From NCBI GenBank assembly GCA_008694505.1, contig VZDJ01000052.1, positions 5,831,722 to 5,895,721 on the forward strand: a DNA stretch of 64,000 nt. The letters are read 5' to 3'. The translations under genes and the position numbers were made by a program. Numbering within the stretch: the stretch's first letter is position 1; each line of letters starts with the position of its first letter. This DNA is from Cyanoderma ruficeps (Eukaryota > Chordata > Aves > Passeriformes > Timaliidae). This document shows, one piece after another, positions 1-9,916 of the stretch. The notes beneath the pieces are model-generated. The model was not told where the DNA came from. It saw nothing but the letters and a program-made list of their open reading frames with translations, and did not search any database.

Positions 1-2665
1 TTTCAGTCTAAGAGACTCGGAGTGCTAATTTTTGTGCCAGTGTGATTTAAGAGCTGTCACAGACTCCTGGTGAAAAGGGTGCAAAGCCATGAGTGCTGTT
101 TGTACTGCCAGCACTTCCTGATTTCTATCATTGCAGCCATAGGATGGAAAGAACTCCCTTCCTGCAACAGCCTCCCACCACTCTATTACCTCCCTGACTA
201 TGCCAAGACTGTGGAAGATAAACCCCACATGTGAGTGTCTAATCTGAACAGAAAGAAAGTCTTGCATGTAATTGGAGATTAAAATGAAAAATGTGCTTTC
301 TTCACTGACCTAAGGTGTGGAAATGGCTACTGGGATATCCTGCCAAAGGAGAAGGGATTCTTCATCTCGTGCACGTTGCATTTGGAACCTGGAAGTGCCA
401 CTCTGTGACCATGGGAGAGCTCTGAAGGAGCAAAGACCTAAACCCTTCTGCAGTCACCATGTGTCAGGGGAAAAAGTGAAGGTCCTGTTCTGTCCTCCAG
501 TCACAACAAGCTAAACTTGTGGGAATTCTCCCAGACAATCCCATGTGGCAAGGCCAAGCCTTTTTTTGGAATACTATCTAGGTCTTTACCTATAGGTCTC
601 TTGCTATGGTTTCCAAAGCCAATGCCATGCCTGATGTGTTTCATTGGCACTGATTAGTATCTCAAAATGGCACTTTGATTTTTTTTTTCTTACAGGCAGG
701 GGTGATCAGGAAAACAACTATGTCTGAAATATGGATAACTAGGAAGCTCTCTTGTTTTTATTTTGGTTTACTGTAACCAAAGACTAAACCTATGCATGTA
801 TTTCTTCTCTACTTATTCCCCTCTTATCCTATATAGGTATAAACATCCTGGAATTAATTCCCATTAGAGGAATGGAGCAGGTGAGTATTTGATACACTGG
901 AATGAATAGTTTTATGTAACTTCTTGCCAACTCAGTACATCCAGTGACTGATAATTCTGTTTAGAAGTAGAAATGGCTGGGACTCTAATATTTCAAAGTA
1001 TTGCACAGCACTTTTAGAATGTTGTGAAGGGGGAAAATGTTACTAGCTGCCATTTTAGTCTAAGGAAATGCTCAGAATTGAACTTCAAAATTATGCAAGT
1101 GCATGGAAGGAATGACATTCATACCTAATGCCCTTAAGAGGGCACTTAATCATCACTGCTTTTGTTTTTAACACCATCTGTTATAATAATTTGATAAAAA
1201 AAATCTTCCACTATACTGGGTTAATATCTGACTTCAACCTTTTTGGGCTAGTTATGGTTGCTGGGATAATAGATACAAGTGTACAGCCATACTGCATTAG
1301 TCGGGCTCAGTTTGTACAATAGTTGTGTCAGTTTACAGGAGTGCCACTTCCACCCAGAGCAGCAGGTGAGAGCAGTTCCCCACCTCTTAAAAGAAACAGC
1401 TTTTCTTTTCACAGATCGATTCTGATTTAATTGGAGGTTTTCTTTGGCTCTGCCTTTTCTGTGACAGTCATCAGCTGTGATAAACTTTGACGCTTCCTCC
1501 TCTGAAGTTGTTGTTCTTTGAGTAAACTATTTCCCAAGTAGGGCTGCAGGAGAAGACTCTGAAGGGTAAAGAACACCTCTGGTAACAGAATTGGACTATC
1601 AAGTGTCTATTTTCTTTCTAAAGCAAGTGCTGAGAAATTATGTTCTATTTTCTTGGAAAGGTTCTTTCCAGTTAGTTCTGCTTGTCTGCAATCGTTGTGG
1701 CAGCTGGACTGATGTGGCAACCAATACTTTTCCTCAAATAAAACAGGATTTGTCAGAAGATCTCAATTAGTCCAGACCTAGATCTTGGCATGACAGTCTA
1801 TTCCTTTCCACACAGAACACTGGACAATGAAAGTGTTTGGTACAAACTTGGCATCTCCACAATTGGATTATGCCACATGCCACTAGCAGCAACTTCAGTG
1901 TAAACATATCTGCAAATTTTGTAACACATAAATGATTGCAAAATGTAATTATGCATCACCTGTCTGGAAATAAAGGAGAGATGATTTCCACTCCCCCTTG
2001 TCCTATCATCCTTTTAGATTTGGCATGTTGATGTGGACTTGAAAAATTGCTTCACTGGAGAGAGCTAAACGGTGGGATTTATATGGAAGAGCTCAACTGT
2101 GGTGACAGAGTTCTGCTGGATTTTTAAAGCCTTCATTTTCCATACATGATTGATGTCTTCCATGTGAGTCTGAAGGAGTAAGAACAAGATTGTGTGTAGG
2201 CCACAGACAGAATAATCACAAAAGCACGTCACAGGCCGTATCCTGTAGCAACGTGGGATCTTATGGCTGTGGACATCAAAGCTTCGTGTTGTGAATTTAT
2301 AAAGGCATCACTTGTTTATCATTTCAAAACATGCTGAACACGTGTATTCTCATAAAGCTTTGTGTTCATACAAGCTGAACAGGTACAGGCAGTTACTTCA
2401 AGTTACTTCTAGGTAGCAACAAAAGCTGATCTTTCTCCTGCTCTTTTATAGCTGAAATCAAGTCTGTGGATTTGTTTCTCTCTCACATATGTCTGTGTGG
2501 CATCCTTCAGCTGAAACCAGCTGATTTATTCCAGGGGTGTATAGGTTCATTTAACTGCTTTCTATGCATTGTTAGCCTTTCTTTAACACAGAGACCACTG
2601 ATATTAAGAAGTGCATTTAGGGCACAATTTAATTTCACATGAATAGACAGGGTATAGCTTCTGAT

Positions 2666-2725
2666 ACTGAAATAATTATATATATTTTTGAGTAAACTGA
2701 AATAATTATATATAGTTTTGAGATT
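2666..2725. repeat. 30-bp tandem duplication, two copies
   Basis: The unit beginning ACTGAAATAATTATATATA occurs twice head to tail with an exact 30-bp period (starts at 2666 and 2696). The copies differ by only a few bases, which suggests a recent local duplication. Confidence 0.85.
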
Positions 2726-2924
2726 ATGATACATTGCTTTGTACCTCTATCACTTCATAAAACCGAATCTCATGATATAAGCACTACCTGTTATGCCTGA
2801 GGTTAATGGGAAAGGACATTTAATTAGTTTGCCATAGAGCTAGGGGACTGCTGTGCCTTTTTTTGGCCTTGACCAGGTTATTGAATATTTTGGTAACAAA
2901 ACTGATGAAAGAAACTATTTGGCC

Positions 2925-2990
2925 ATCCTTCCATCCTTCTTCTTCCATCCTTCTTCTTTTCCATCCCTCTTCTTCTCCCATCCCAAACTA
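2925..2990. repeat. Pyrimidine-rich imperfect minisatellite
   Basis: The + strand is almost pure C/T and is built from variations on CCATCCTTCTTCTT, repeated imperfectly about four to five times. This is a polypurine/polypyrimidine tract of the kind that can slip or form triplex DNA. The 63-codon open frame across it is composed of Phe, Pro and Ser repeats and is not a gene. Confidence 0.7.
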
Positions 2991-4784
2991 TTACTTCTCT
3001 TCTGGAGTGGTGAAGGGAGACTCTTAAGGGTTCACAAGCTCTAGAAAAGGTGGTTCTAGAGGCTTTTAATTTAACATCTGGAAGCTCCTCCAGTGGCTAA
3101 ATGACTTGAAGTTATCACTGATGTGTCATAGGAGGCACGTGAGAATGAAGGAGCTGCTTCCAGAGGTAGCAGTGGAGACCTCTGTTTCGTGTTTTTATTT
3201 TATTAACTGGCTCTGCTTTAACTGCTCACATTGAAATTTCCTCTGTTACTTACAGTGGAGCTCACAAGTGGAATCTTGTAAAAGAACAGGTTGTATCATA
3301 TGGTCTCATAGTCACCATGAAATGGTACAGGCAGAGGGGCTCCTGAACAACTGTAATTACCACTAGCAAGAATAATCTCCTGTCAGAACTCTGACAACTG
3401 CTAAAACAACCTTCTATCCATTTTGTTAAAAGGTGAAAAATCGTTTAAACTGAAATCTGGAAAACTCTGGGGCTATAAATCACCATGTGAAAATTTTGCT
3501 TTTTGAAGACTGTTTATGGTGAAGTGTTCATCATGCATAAATATATAATGTAATGATACTATTAATGGAGTTGCTCAGCTTCATTAAGTGAGATTACTCA
3601 CTGTGATCTCGGTGCTGCAAATTAGGTTTTGGTAATTTGACCTATTCTTTAATTTAGTGAAGTAGAAAAATAAATTGCTTAGGCAGGACACAATGTTAGA
3701 AAATATTTTTCTGACATTTTGTTAAGTGTTTATTTACAAACAAATATTACCCTATTACCTGTTTCTTCAAGATAGGCAAGCTCATCTAAAATATTTTTAA
3801 AGGTAATGTTTTTATATTAAAAGCCTTGGCATGCTTTCTTTTCATTCACTTTTAATTTCCTTGTCCTAAGAAAGCTCTTCCAGTTGCAGTGTGGGCATTT
3901 TTGCACCTTAATTTGGGCAGAGGCATTTCCAATAACTTTAAAAACCGAACAGTAACAGAGTGTTAGGGAGGTGCAACCCAATCTGGTAATTATTTCTGAG
4001 GAATACTGTGCTAAAGAGATCTGTTTGCACACAGAATAAGAGATGCCAGGTCTCTTTTATCAGTAAATGCAAAAGTGGAATTTGCCAGCGTGTGTAATTA
4101 CCCTCAGAATGAACACAGGGCTTTTGGTTAAAACAAACCAAAACTTGAGAAACGTTATTTCCAGTTTTTAAAAACCTTGTGGTCTGCAGTATAGTCCAGG
4201 AATGTGGAACATCAGCATGAGTTAAACAATTCAATTTATGCTACAATGGGTGTAATGGAGGTTATGTCCGCCCTCCATGGGATTTTGTTCTGAAGGAATA
4301 TTTTAAGCATCACGATTTGATGTTACGGTAGGTGCATCAGTACTTCAGAAAGTTTAACTTTCTAAAAGATGGATCTCTTACTGCAAATGATGGATCTAAT
4401 TTTCAGAGGGCCGCGTTGAGAAATGCATTGGAGTGATGCATTTGTTGTGGGGCTTTTTTTAATGTGATCCTATTTATCATCTGGTAACCATCCAAATATT
4501 CGCTTCTCTTATGACATTCAGCTCCTTAAGGGCTTCATCTGAATGGGATGTTTTGACATGACTCTGAAAGGTTTGTTGTGCTCATCTTTACAGTGAATGT
4601 CTCAGTTCAGAGACAAACTTCAGAGAAAACAGTCTCGAATCAATGTTTTCTCTAAAGAGAAGGGCTTCAGTAATCCCTTTTGCCAGTGAGAAAAATGAAT
4701 GCCAGCGGGTGAAAGTGCAAAAAAACTTGCTTGTTGACACACCAAAGTGCCCACACAGCATGGGAAAAAAAAATTGAATAAATA

Positions 4785-5535
4785 CTAGATATTGAACTTT
4801 CAGAACCTTACCCCCCCATCCCCTCCACTCCACCCCCTTCCAGCAGAACAGAAAAAAAGCAAAAAAACCCCAAAATGGCTGGGGAAGAAAACACACTGGC
4901 TGGCTGCTGGCAGGGAAGGCAAAATGGCAGCTGTCCCCTCTGTCTCAGGGAAGGGAAAAAGGGAGTTTACTCAGCAGCTCAGGCAAAACAAATGGAAACC
5001 TGTTGAACCTCTGGAGTTGGTCTCCTCCTCACAGTAGATGAAGCAGCTGGATTTTGGTGTCCTTTCTCTTGTTGGTTCAGCTTTTCCCAAGATCTCAGGC
5101 TGGCCTTTTGCTGGTCTCCTACAGGTCCTGGTCAGCTGCCTCGGCAACTGTCTGATTTTGGGCCAAAACTGAGCCAAATAGTTCAAGTAAAAAACAAAAC
5201 AGAAGCCACCAAAAAGATTGCTGCTGCAGCCTCCAGGCCAGGGGAAAGGAAAGAAAACCTTCTTGCTTAATCTAGCTAAGCAACAAAATAATGTCCAGTC
5301 CGTGCAGCAACAAGCACACTCTGGAGAGAGTCTTCGAGCAGAACCTGTGTCACCTTGACACCCTGTGTCAAGTTTCCCAGGCTCCTGCCCCTCTCCCAGA
5401 TCCATCTGAAAGCCACACAGCCCTTCTGGGCATAAAGCAGATGGTGGAGTGTCATCATCAAATCATCCCAAATCAGGAATGGAGTGCCATCATCAAATCA
5501 CCCCAAGACAGTGCATTAAAACTTGTCGATTAATA
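4785..5535. repeat. Possible old ERV LTR, unclassified
   Basis: This block is more GC-rich and differently composed from its flanks, and it contains overlapping long frames on both strands (up to 144 codons on the minus strand). Read on the minus strand, its style recalls avian LTRs, but I could not identify clean TG...CA ends or a target-site duplication. A 35-bp internal duplication lies near its right end. It could instead be single-copy DNA; the call rests on recognition only. Confidence 0.28.
5446..5506. repeat. 35-bp tandem duplication, about 1.7 copies
   Basis: The word GGAGTG(T/C)CATCATCAAATCA begins at 5446 and again at 5481. The second copy breaks down after about 26 bases. Confidence 0.8.
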
Positions 5536-7899
5536 GGATTGCCATTAACTCTGAGGAGCGCTCAAAATGGCTCTTGATCCATGGTTTGATTCATGGAAGG
5601 CTATTGCACAACTTAGAAGCTTTTTATTTCTCTCAAGTCTGAGTGCTAATTTTCAGGGTGTTGTGTATCTCACGCTATCTAGAATCCTTCCCCTGTAAAT
5701 AAGGAAATTTTTAGATCACTCCAGCAAAAATTTACAGAGGGTTCTCCTCCTTCCAAACACAATTCACATTCCTTAATATAACACGAACAACATTCTTGTT
5801 CTATTTTTGTATAGACAAAACTATCAGTCTTCAGTTATGTAATCACCTAAATTTTACTCATTACTTTTGAAAGTTATAAGAGAACAGCACAAGGTTGGAT
5901 CCTGAATCTCTTTTGTTCATTCCTCTCAGACTCAGTTATTAAATACATGGTCTTGAATAACTTGTAGAAATTTAACTTATGATTTGTATTTTTCGCTCAA
6001 CTTTCAGTACTAATCGCTCGGGCTTTATGAGAAACAGCTCACCGAAATGTTTGTGAAATAACCTTACTCTGACTTCAGCTTTCTTAAAATAGTCCCCCAA
6101 ACGTGGATAAACATGATTTGCTATGAAACAGACCTCCCCTGCTAAGTGTTTGTAGCTCTGGTTAACGCAAATTTGCGTGAGGAATTTGAATGCCTGCTAG
6201 CATTATCTGTCTTGCTTATAAATGCATGCTGTCAGACGTGTATCAATAAACCATCTCATAGCAGATGGAAAAGGGAAAATGTTGATTTTTATGACTGATG
6301 TGGAAGTTTTCATTACTAGGACTGTTAATTTCTTAGATTATTAACTGAGTTTCTTAGTTCCTTAATTTACAGCCTGAGCCATAGGATTTCAGGGCAAATA
6401 CATCCCTTTAAAGAATAATCGATGGTGTGTCACCTTACAAACACCAAAAAGGAGCTTGTCTCAGGATGATGGGGAATCCTTCATCAAAATCAGTATCTTT
6501 TTTGCAGATGCAATCCACTGAACGTGCAGAGTGATGTTCTTTGCCATTCCTTTTCAGAAGTACATATTTTAAAAGATATCAGAGACAGCCCAGCCTGGCA
6601 GGACTGTAAGTGTGGATGGAGCCCATGCACGGTGTCTAAAGAATGTATAAATGTTGCTTGAGTCTCCCTTCCTGGAGCTTGGCCAGGCAGAGCTGGTTTC
6701 CCTGGGTTATACCAGTGACAGTGACTCTGCTTCGGGAGAATGTCTGAGCCAGACCCATTGCATCAGGAGCAACAGCATCTCCAACCCCAGCACTGGCACT
6801 CTGTCACCATACTGATTGTTGTGGTGCCTTTTTTATGTCCTTCAGGTCACAGGGGGTTCTTTTTGTTCCACTTGGGGTTTGCCCACATTTTAGCTATTTG
6901 AAATTCTTACACTGTTTCCTCTGTCTCAAGAAGCTTGATCTTGAAATTGAGCAGCAACTATTACAAAATACCCCCAGTGGAGCCCCCAGAACCTGCAGTG
7001 GCAAGTGAGCAGCTCTTTATATGTTCTTTCATTTTTAGTTCTTTTAGTTCTTTTCATTTCAACTTTATGTCAATTATAATCACCTCTGTTTCTCATAATC
7101 CCTAATTGACATAATATATTTTTTCCTCTTCCTGTTTTAACAAGTTCAGGCTTTACACAAAGCCAGTTTTCTATCTTATACTCTATTCAATACTGGGGTT
7201 GGGTGTAGATTCATCCATTTTAGTAAGCAGGGTTTTCCAGCTTCCTTAAACAATGTACCATGATAAATATGGCCCTCATGATGAGTTTCTTCAACGTTGC
7301 TAAATTGAGATCTGATCAGCTGATGGGTAATTTTGTACACCCAGTGGTGTAGAAGGTTTTTGGCTGTTGAAGTCAAGCCAAACTGGAATGGAAGGCATTA
7401 TTTAACAGATTTTGCTAGTTCATCAGTCTTCAACAGGATGGCCTGGAGCCACTTCACTGTCCCAGGAGACAGACCATCCCAGACCTTTTCCTCTCTCTTG
7501 TTCTCTGTCTGAAGTGATGTCTGAAGGCTGCAAGCTCTGCCCAGATGTGCTGTTCTCACATACTGCAGAAGCCAGGGGTGTGTGAACGGCCCAAAATTCC
7601 TGTCACACACTGTTGCCAGTCACTCTTTTCCTGTCACTAGGAGGCTGTATTGGGAAGGTGATGCACAGCTCCTGGGAGATGTACTGCTCAAACCTTTCCC
7701 TTGTCACTGAGCAGCCAGGCCAGGAAAGGCTTTTGATCACTGTCACTTTGCTTTGGAAAGTGAAAGGCTCTGTTCTCTATTGATTGATTTGTATAATAGC
7801 ATCAGGGATGAAATAACCATGAGAGATAGAGGAAGAGGACCCTTGCTTTTATGCTAGAACAGCTCATCCTTAAATCCTACACCCCATGAGCTGAATAGC
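5536..7899. other. Intergenic DNA, no gene; contains a palindrome-bearing candidate element
   Basis: No coding sequence is recognisable. The part from about 5960 to 6260 stands out because it carries several CpGs in AT-rich DNA and a dense set of transcription-factor-like words, including a perfect 14-bp palindrome at 6165-6178 listed separately. The remainder looks like ordinary unique intergenic sequence. Confidence 0.5.
6165..6178. promoter_or_regulatory. Perfect 14-bp palindrome ACGCAAATTTGCGT
   Basis: The 14 bases equal their own reverse complement. Each half carries an octamer-like or C/EBP-like word (GCAAAT, ATTTGC). The surrounding 300 bp also has FOX-like ATAAACA (around 6109) and AATAAACC (around 6245) words and the bases ATGCATGC (around 6224). 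A palindrome of this length with two CpGs is unusual in AT-rich intergenic DNA. A regulatory role is inference. Confidence 0.35.
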
Positions 7900-8431
7900 T
7901 TATGGAAAAACAGTTGTGGGAAGACTGCTTTGCCCGTGGGAGGGACTCATGTTATAGCAGGTTGGGTGGAACTGCTCCTTGTGAAAATTAGAACCGTGTT
8001 AGAAAAGTTCACGGAGAACTGTCTCCCGTGAGAAAGACCCCATGGCATAGCAAAAGAGACTCCTCTCCCTAAGCAAACTGAAGAAAAAAATTTTAGAAGT
8101 GACAAACTGACTAAAAACCTCATGTTTTGTCTCCCTGTGCTGTCAGCGGGAAGGAAAGAACAGCTGAGGGGGGGAAGAGGGGAAAGTGTTCTAAAGGTTT
8201 ACTTTAGTTCTCATTATCTTCTTTTTAATTCTGTTTATAAATTTTTCTTTATATCTCTTAAGTTTTGAGCCTGTTTTGCCATTAGAGTGTTTTCTCCTAA
8301 TCCTTATTTCACCCCATAAGCCTTTTAATTGTTCTTTCCCCCTCCTCTGCTCTGTAGCAGAGGAGAATGAGTGAATAATTTTTTTTTTTTCCACGGGTAC
8401 CTGGCTTCTATCCAATGTCAACCCCCTGACA
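7900..8431 (+). mobile_element. Old ERV LTR fragment, 3' half, sense +
   Basis: The last 230 bp are colinear with the sense-strand 3' end of the LTR at 59527-60562. Shared landmarks in order are TTCTCATTAT, an AT-rich block with a TATAAA-like word, TCCTTAT-TCA-CCC-A, a pyrimidine run before CTCCTCTGCT, GGTACCTGGC, and a terminal CAACCCCCTGACA matching CAACCCACCACA of the family. Upstream, around 8020-8045, the bases around CTGTCTCCCGTGAGA recall the repeated internal block of the same family. The right end at 8431 is clear. I could not place the left end, so the start is approximate. It is well diverged and therefore old. Confidence 0.6.
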
Positions 8432-9318
8432 CATTTATCATGACGTTTTGCTAAACAGCATGTTTGCGCTCAAGCATGTAAATGTCAAGGAGTAGAGCTC
8501 CTAGCAACCAGCCTGCAAAGATATTTTCAACACGAAAAAGAAGGTTCACGGAGCGTGTTGGCAGATGTGTGTTTGTCAGTGCTCAGTGACTGACCCAGCA
8601 GCAGCCTTGGGTGGATAGGCTCTTCCTTACCTCTTTTACTTTAGTTGTGACCTCAGGACAATAATACTTAGTGTGATAGGTGTGCCCCAACCAGATGTTC
8701 TCTAGTTTGCTCAGATCTCTCAAACCAATCCAGAGACCATTTATGCAGGGAGGGTGGTGGGAGGACAACCTTTCAAGATTAAATCCCCATATAATAAGAT
8801 GAGAGAAGGCCTGATAGTCATCCAGTCCATTTTTTCTCTCTAAAGGCAGCATTTGTGTCATACCCTGACAGAAGTTTCTTTTGAAAAAATTTCCTTTGAT
8901 GGAAATCCTGTCTTTCCATTGACTATTCAGTTAGAAGAACCATTGTCCTTTTTGATAGAGACACCTTTGGTTCTGCTTTTCTTCAGAGGTAACCTGATTT
9001 TTCATTTGTGCAGATTTAAGCCTCACCATTCTGTCTTTGCTCACTACGGGTGTGGAGAACAAACAGGATTGCAAGAAATGCTCTCATCATCTGCCCCCAG
9101 CAGCAGTCACAGCCAGAGGCATGAGCCAGAGTTACTAAGTTTTCCATTTCATCCTTCCTCTCCTTGTGACAATTTTGTTTTTATTTTGGATGTTTTTTTA
9201 ATCTCTTTTTTTTTTTTTTTTCAGATGATTCCTCTTTAAACTGCACACTCATTGTTATATACTCTCCTAGGTCTTGTTTTCTAGACTTCTGACCATTGCC
9301 CAATTGATCTATGCCTTT
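8432..9318. other. Short intergenic spacer between two LTRs, no gene
   Basis: A 128-codon + strand frame (8853-9236) is the longest here. It has no recognisable domain, ends in a poly-Phe stretch made by a T-run, and has no supporting splice or promoter context. I consider it chance. Confidence 0.5.
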
Positions 9319-9916
9319 CTGTTCTGGTTTGAAGGCAAACTTTGGGAGGAATTAACTCCCCACAAATGTCTTCTGAGACATTCCAAGGCGGAACTACAAT
9401 TCAATAGGAAAACTACGATAAAGGAAATAGCACAGAAACACTGACAAAGCCAGAATACGACCTGACACCCTGTTGGTCAGGGTGATGGTAGCAGTCTGAT
9501 TAAATGGTAGCTACAGCCCTGCTGGAGTGAGGGCTGTGGTCCTGTCAAGGTGGTGATCCTGTAGAAAAAGATCTGGTCCTTCTGTGGAGGTCCAACAGTG
9601 GCTCTCAAGCTCTTGTCCTCTGGGAATCCAGTGGTTGTGGTCTGGTGGTGTCCCAAGGCTCAGATTATACACAGGTAGGAGAAATGTTTGGCTCCTTCCC
9701 CAGGGTGGGGTGTCTCACAATGGGATGATGGAATTCTGAGTCACTTTGAGAGACCTTCACAGCCCAGTAGTGGATTTGCTGCTTCCCTGGAGGGAGTTAT
9801 GACTGTTGAATCATGGAAAAAATAAAGAACAATGCTCCACAGTTTTTACCAGCTTGTGTAGTTGGTGATAGAATACATACTTTTGGTTAAACCCACCATT
9901 GTAACCCGAGACAACA
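9319..9916 (-). mobile_element. Solo ERV LTR, sense on minus strand
   Basis: Read on the minus strand the element begins TGTTGTCTCGGGTTACAATG and ends in CCAGAACA(G). It resembles the LTR at 55240-55990. Shared words on the + strand include GACACCCTGTTGGTCAG, GGGAATCCAGTGG, ATGGGATGATGGAATT and CTGGAGGGAG, all in the same order. The six bases GCCTTT occur immediately outside both ends (9313-9318 and 9917-9922) and are a candidate target-site duplication, with one extra base at the left junction. No internal retroviral coding region is present, so this is a solo LTR of about 598 bp. The family is probably ERVL-like or ERVK-like. Confidence 0.75.
9466..9484. repeat. Perfect 7-bp stem hairpin within the LTR
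   Basis: CACCCTG (9466-9472) and CAGGGTG (9478-9484) form an inverted repeat around a 5-base loop. The corresponding stem in the LTR at 55240-55990 has one mismatch, so the structure is shared by the family but not strictly kept. Confidence 0.6.

Larger units (their letters stand above)
1..4784. other. Upstream intergenic DNA, no gene recognised
   Basis: No open frame here exceeds about 100 codons and none resembles a protein I know. The base composition is AT-rich with few CpGs, as in bulk avian intergenic DNA. The only structure I can point to is a 30-bp tandem duplication near 2.7 kb and a pyrimidine-rich simple repeat near 2.95 kb, both listed separately. A short AT-rich stretch around 3530-3700 carries POU-like and homeodomain-like words but nothing stronger. 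Confidence 0.6.
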
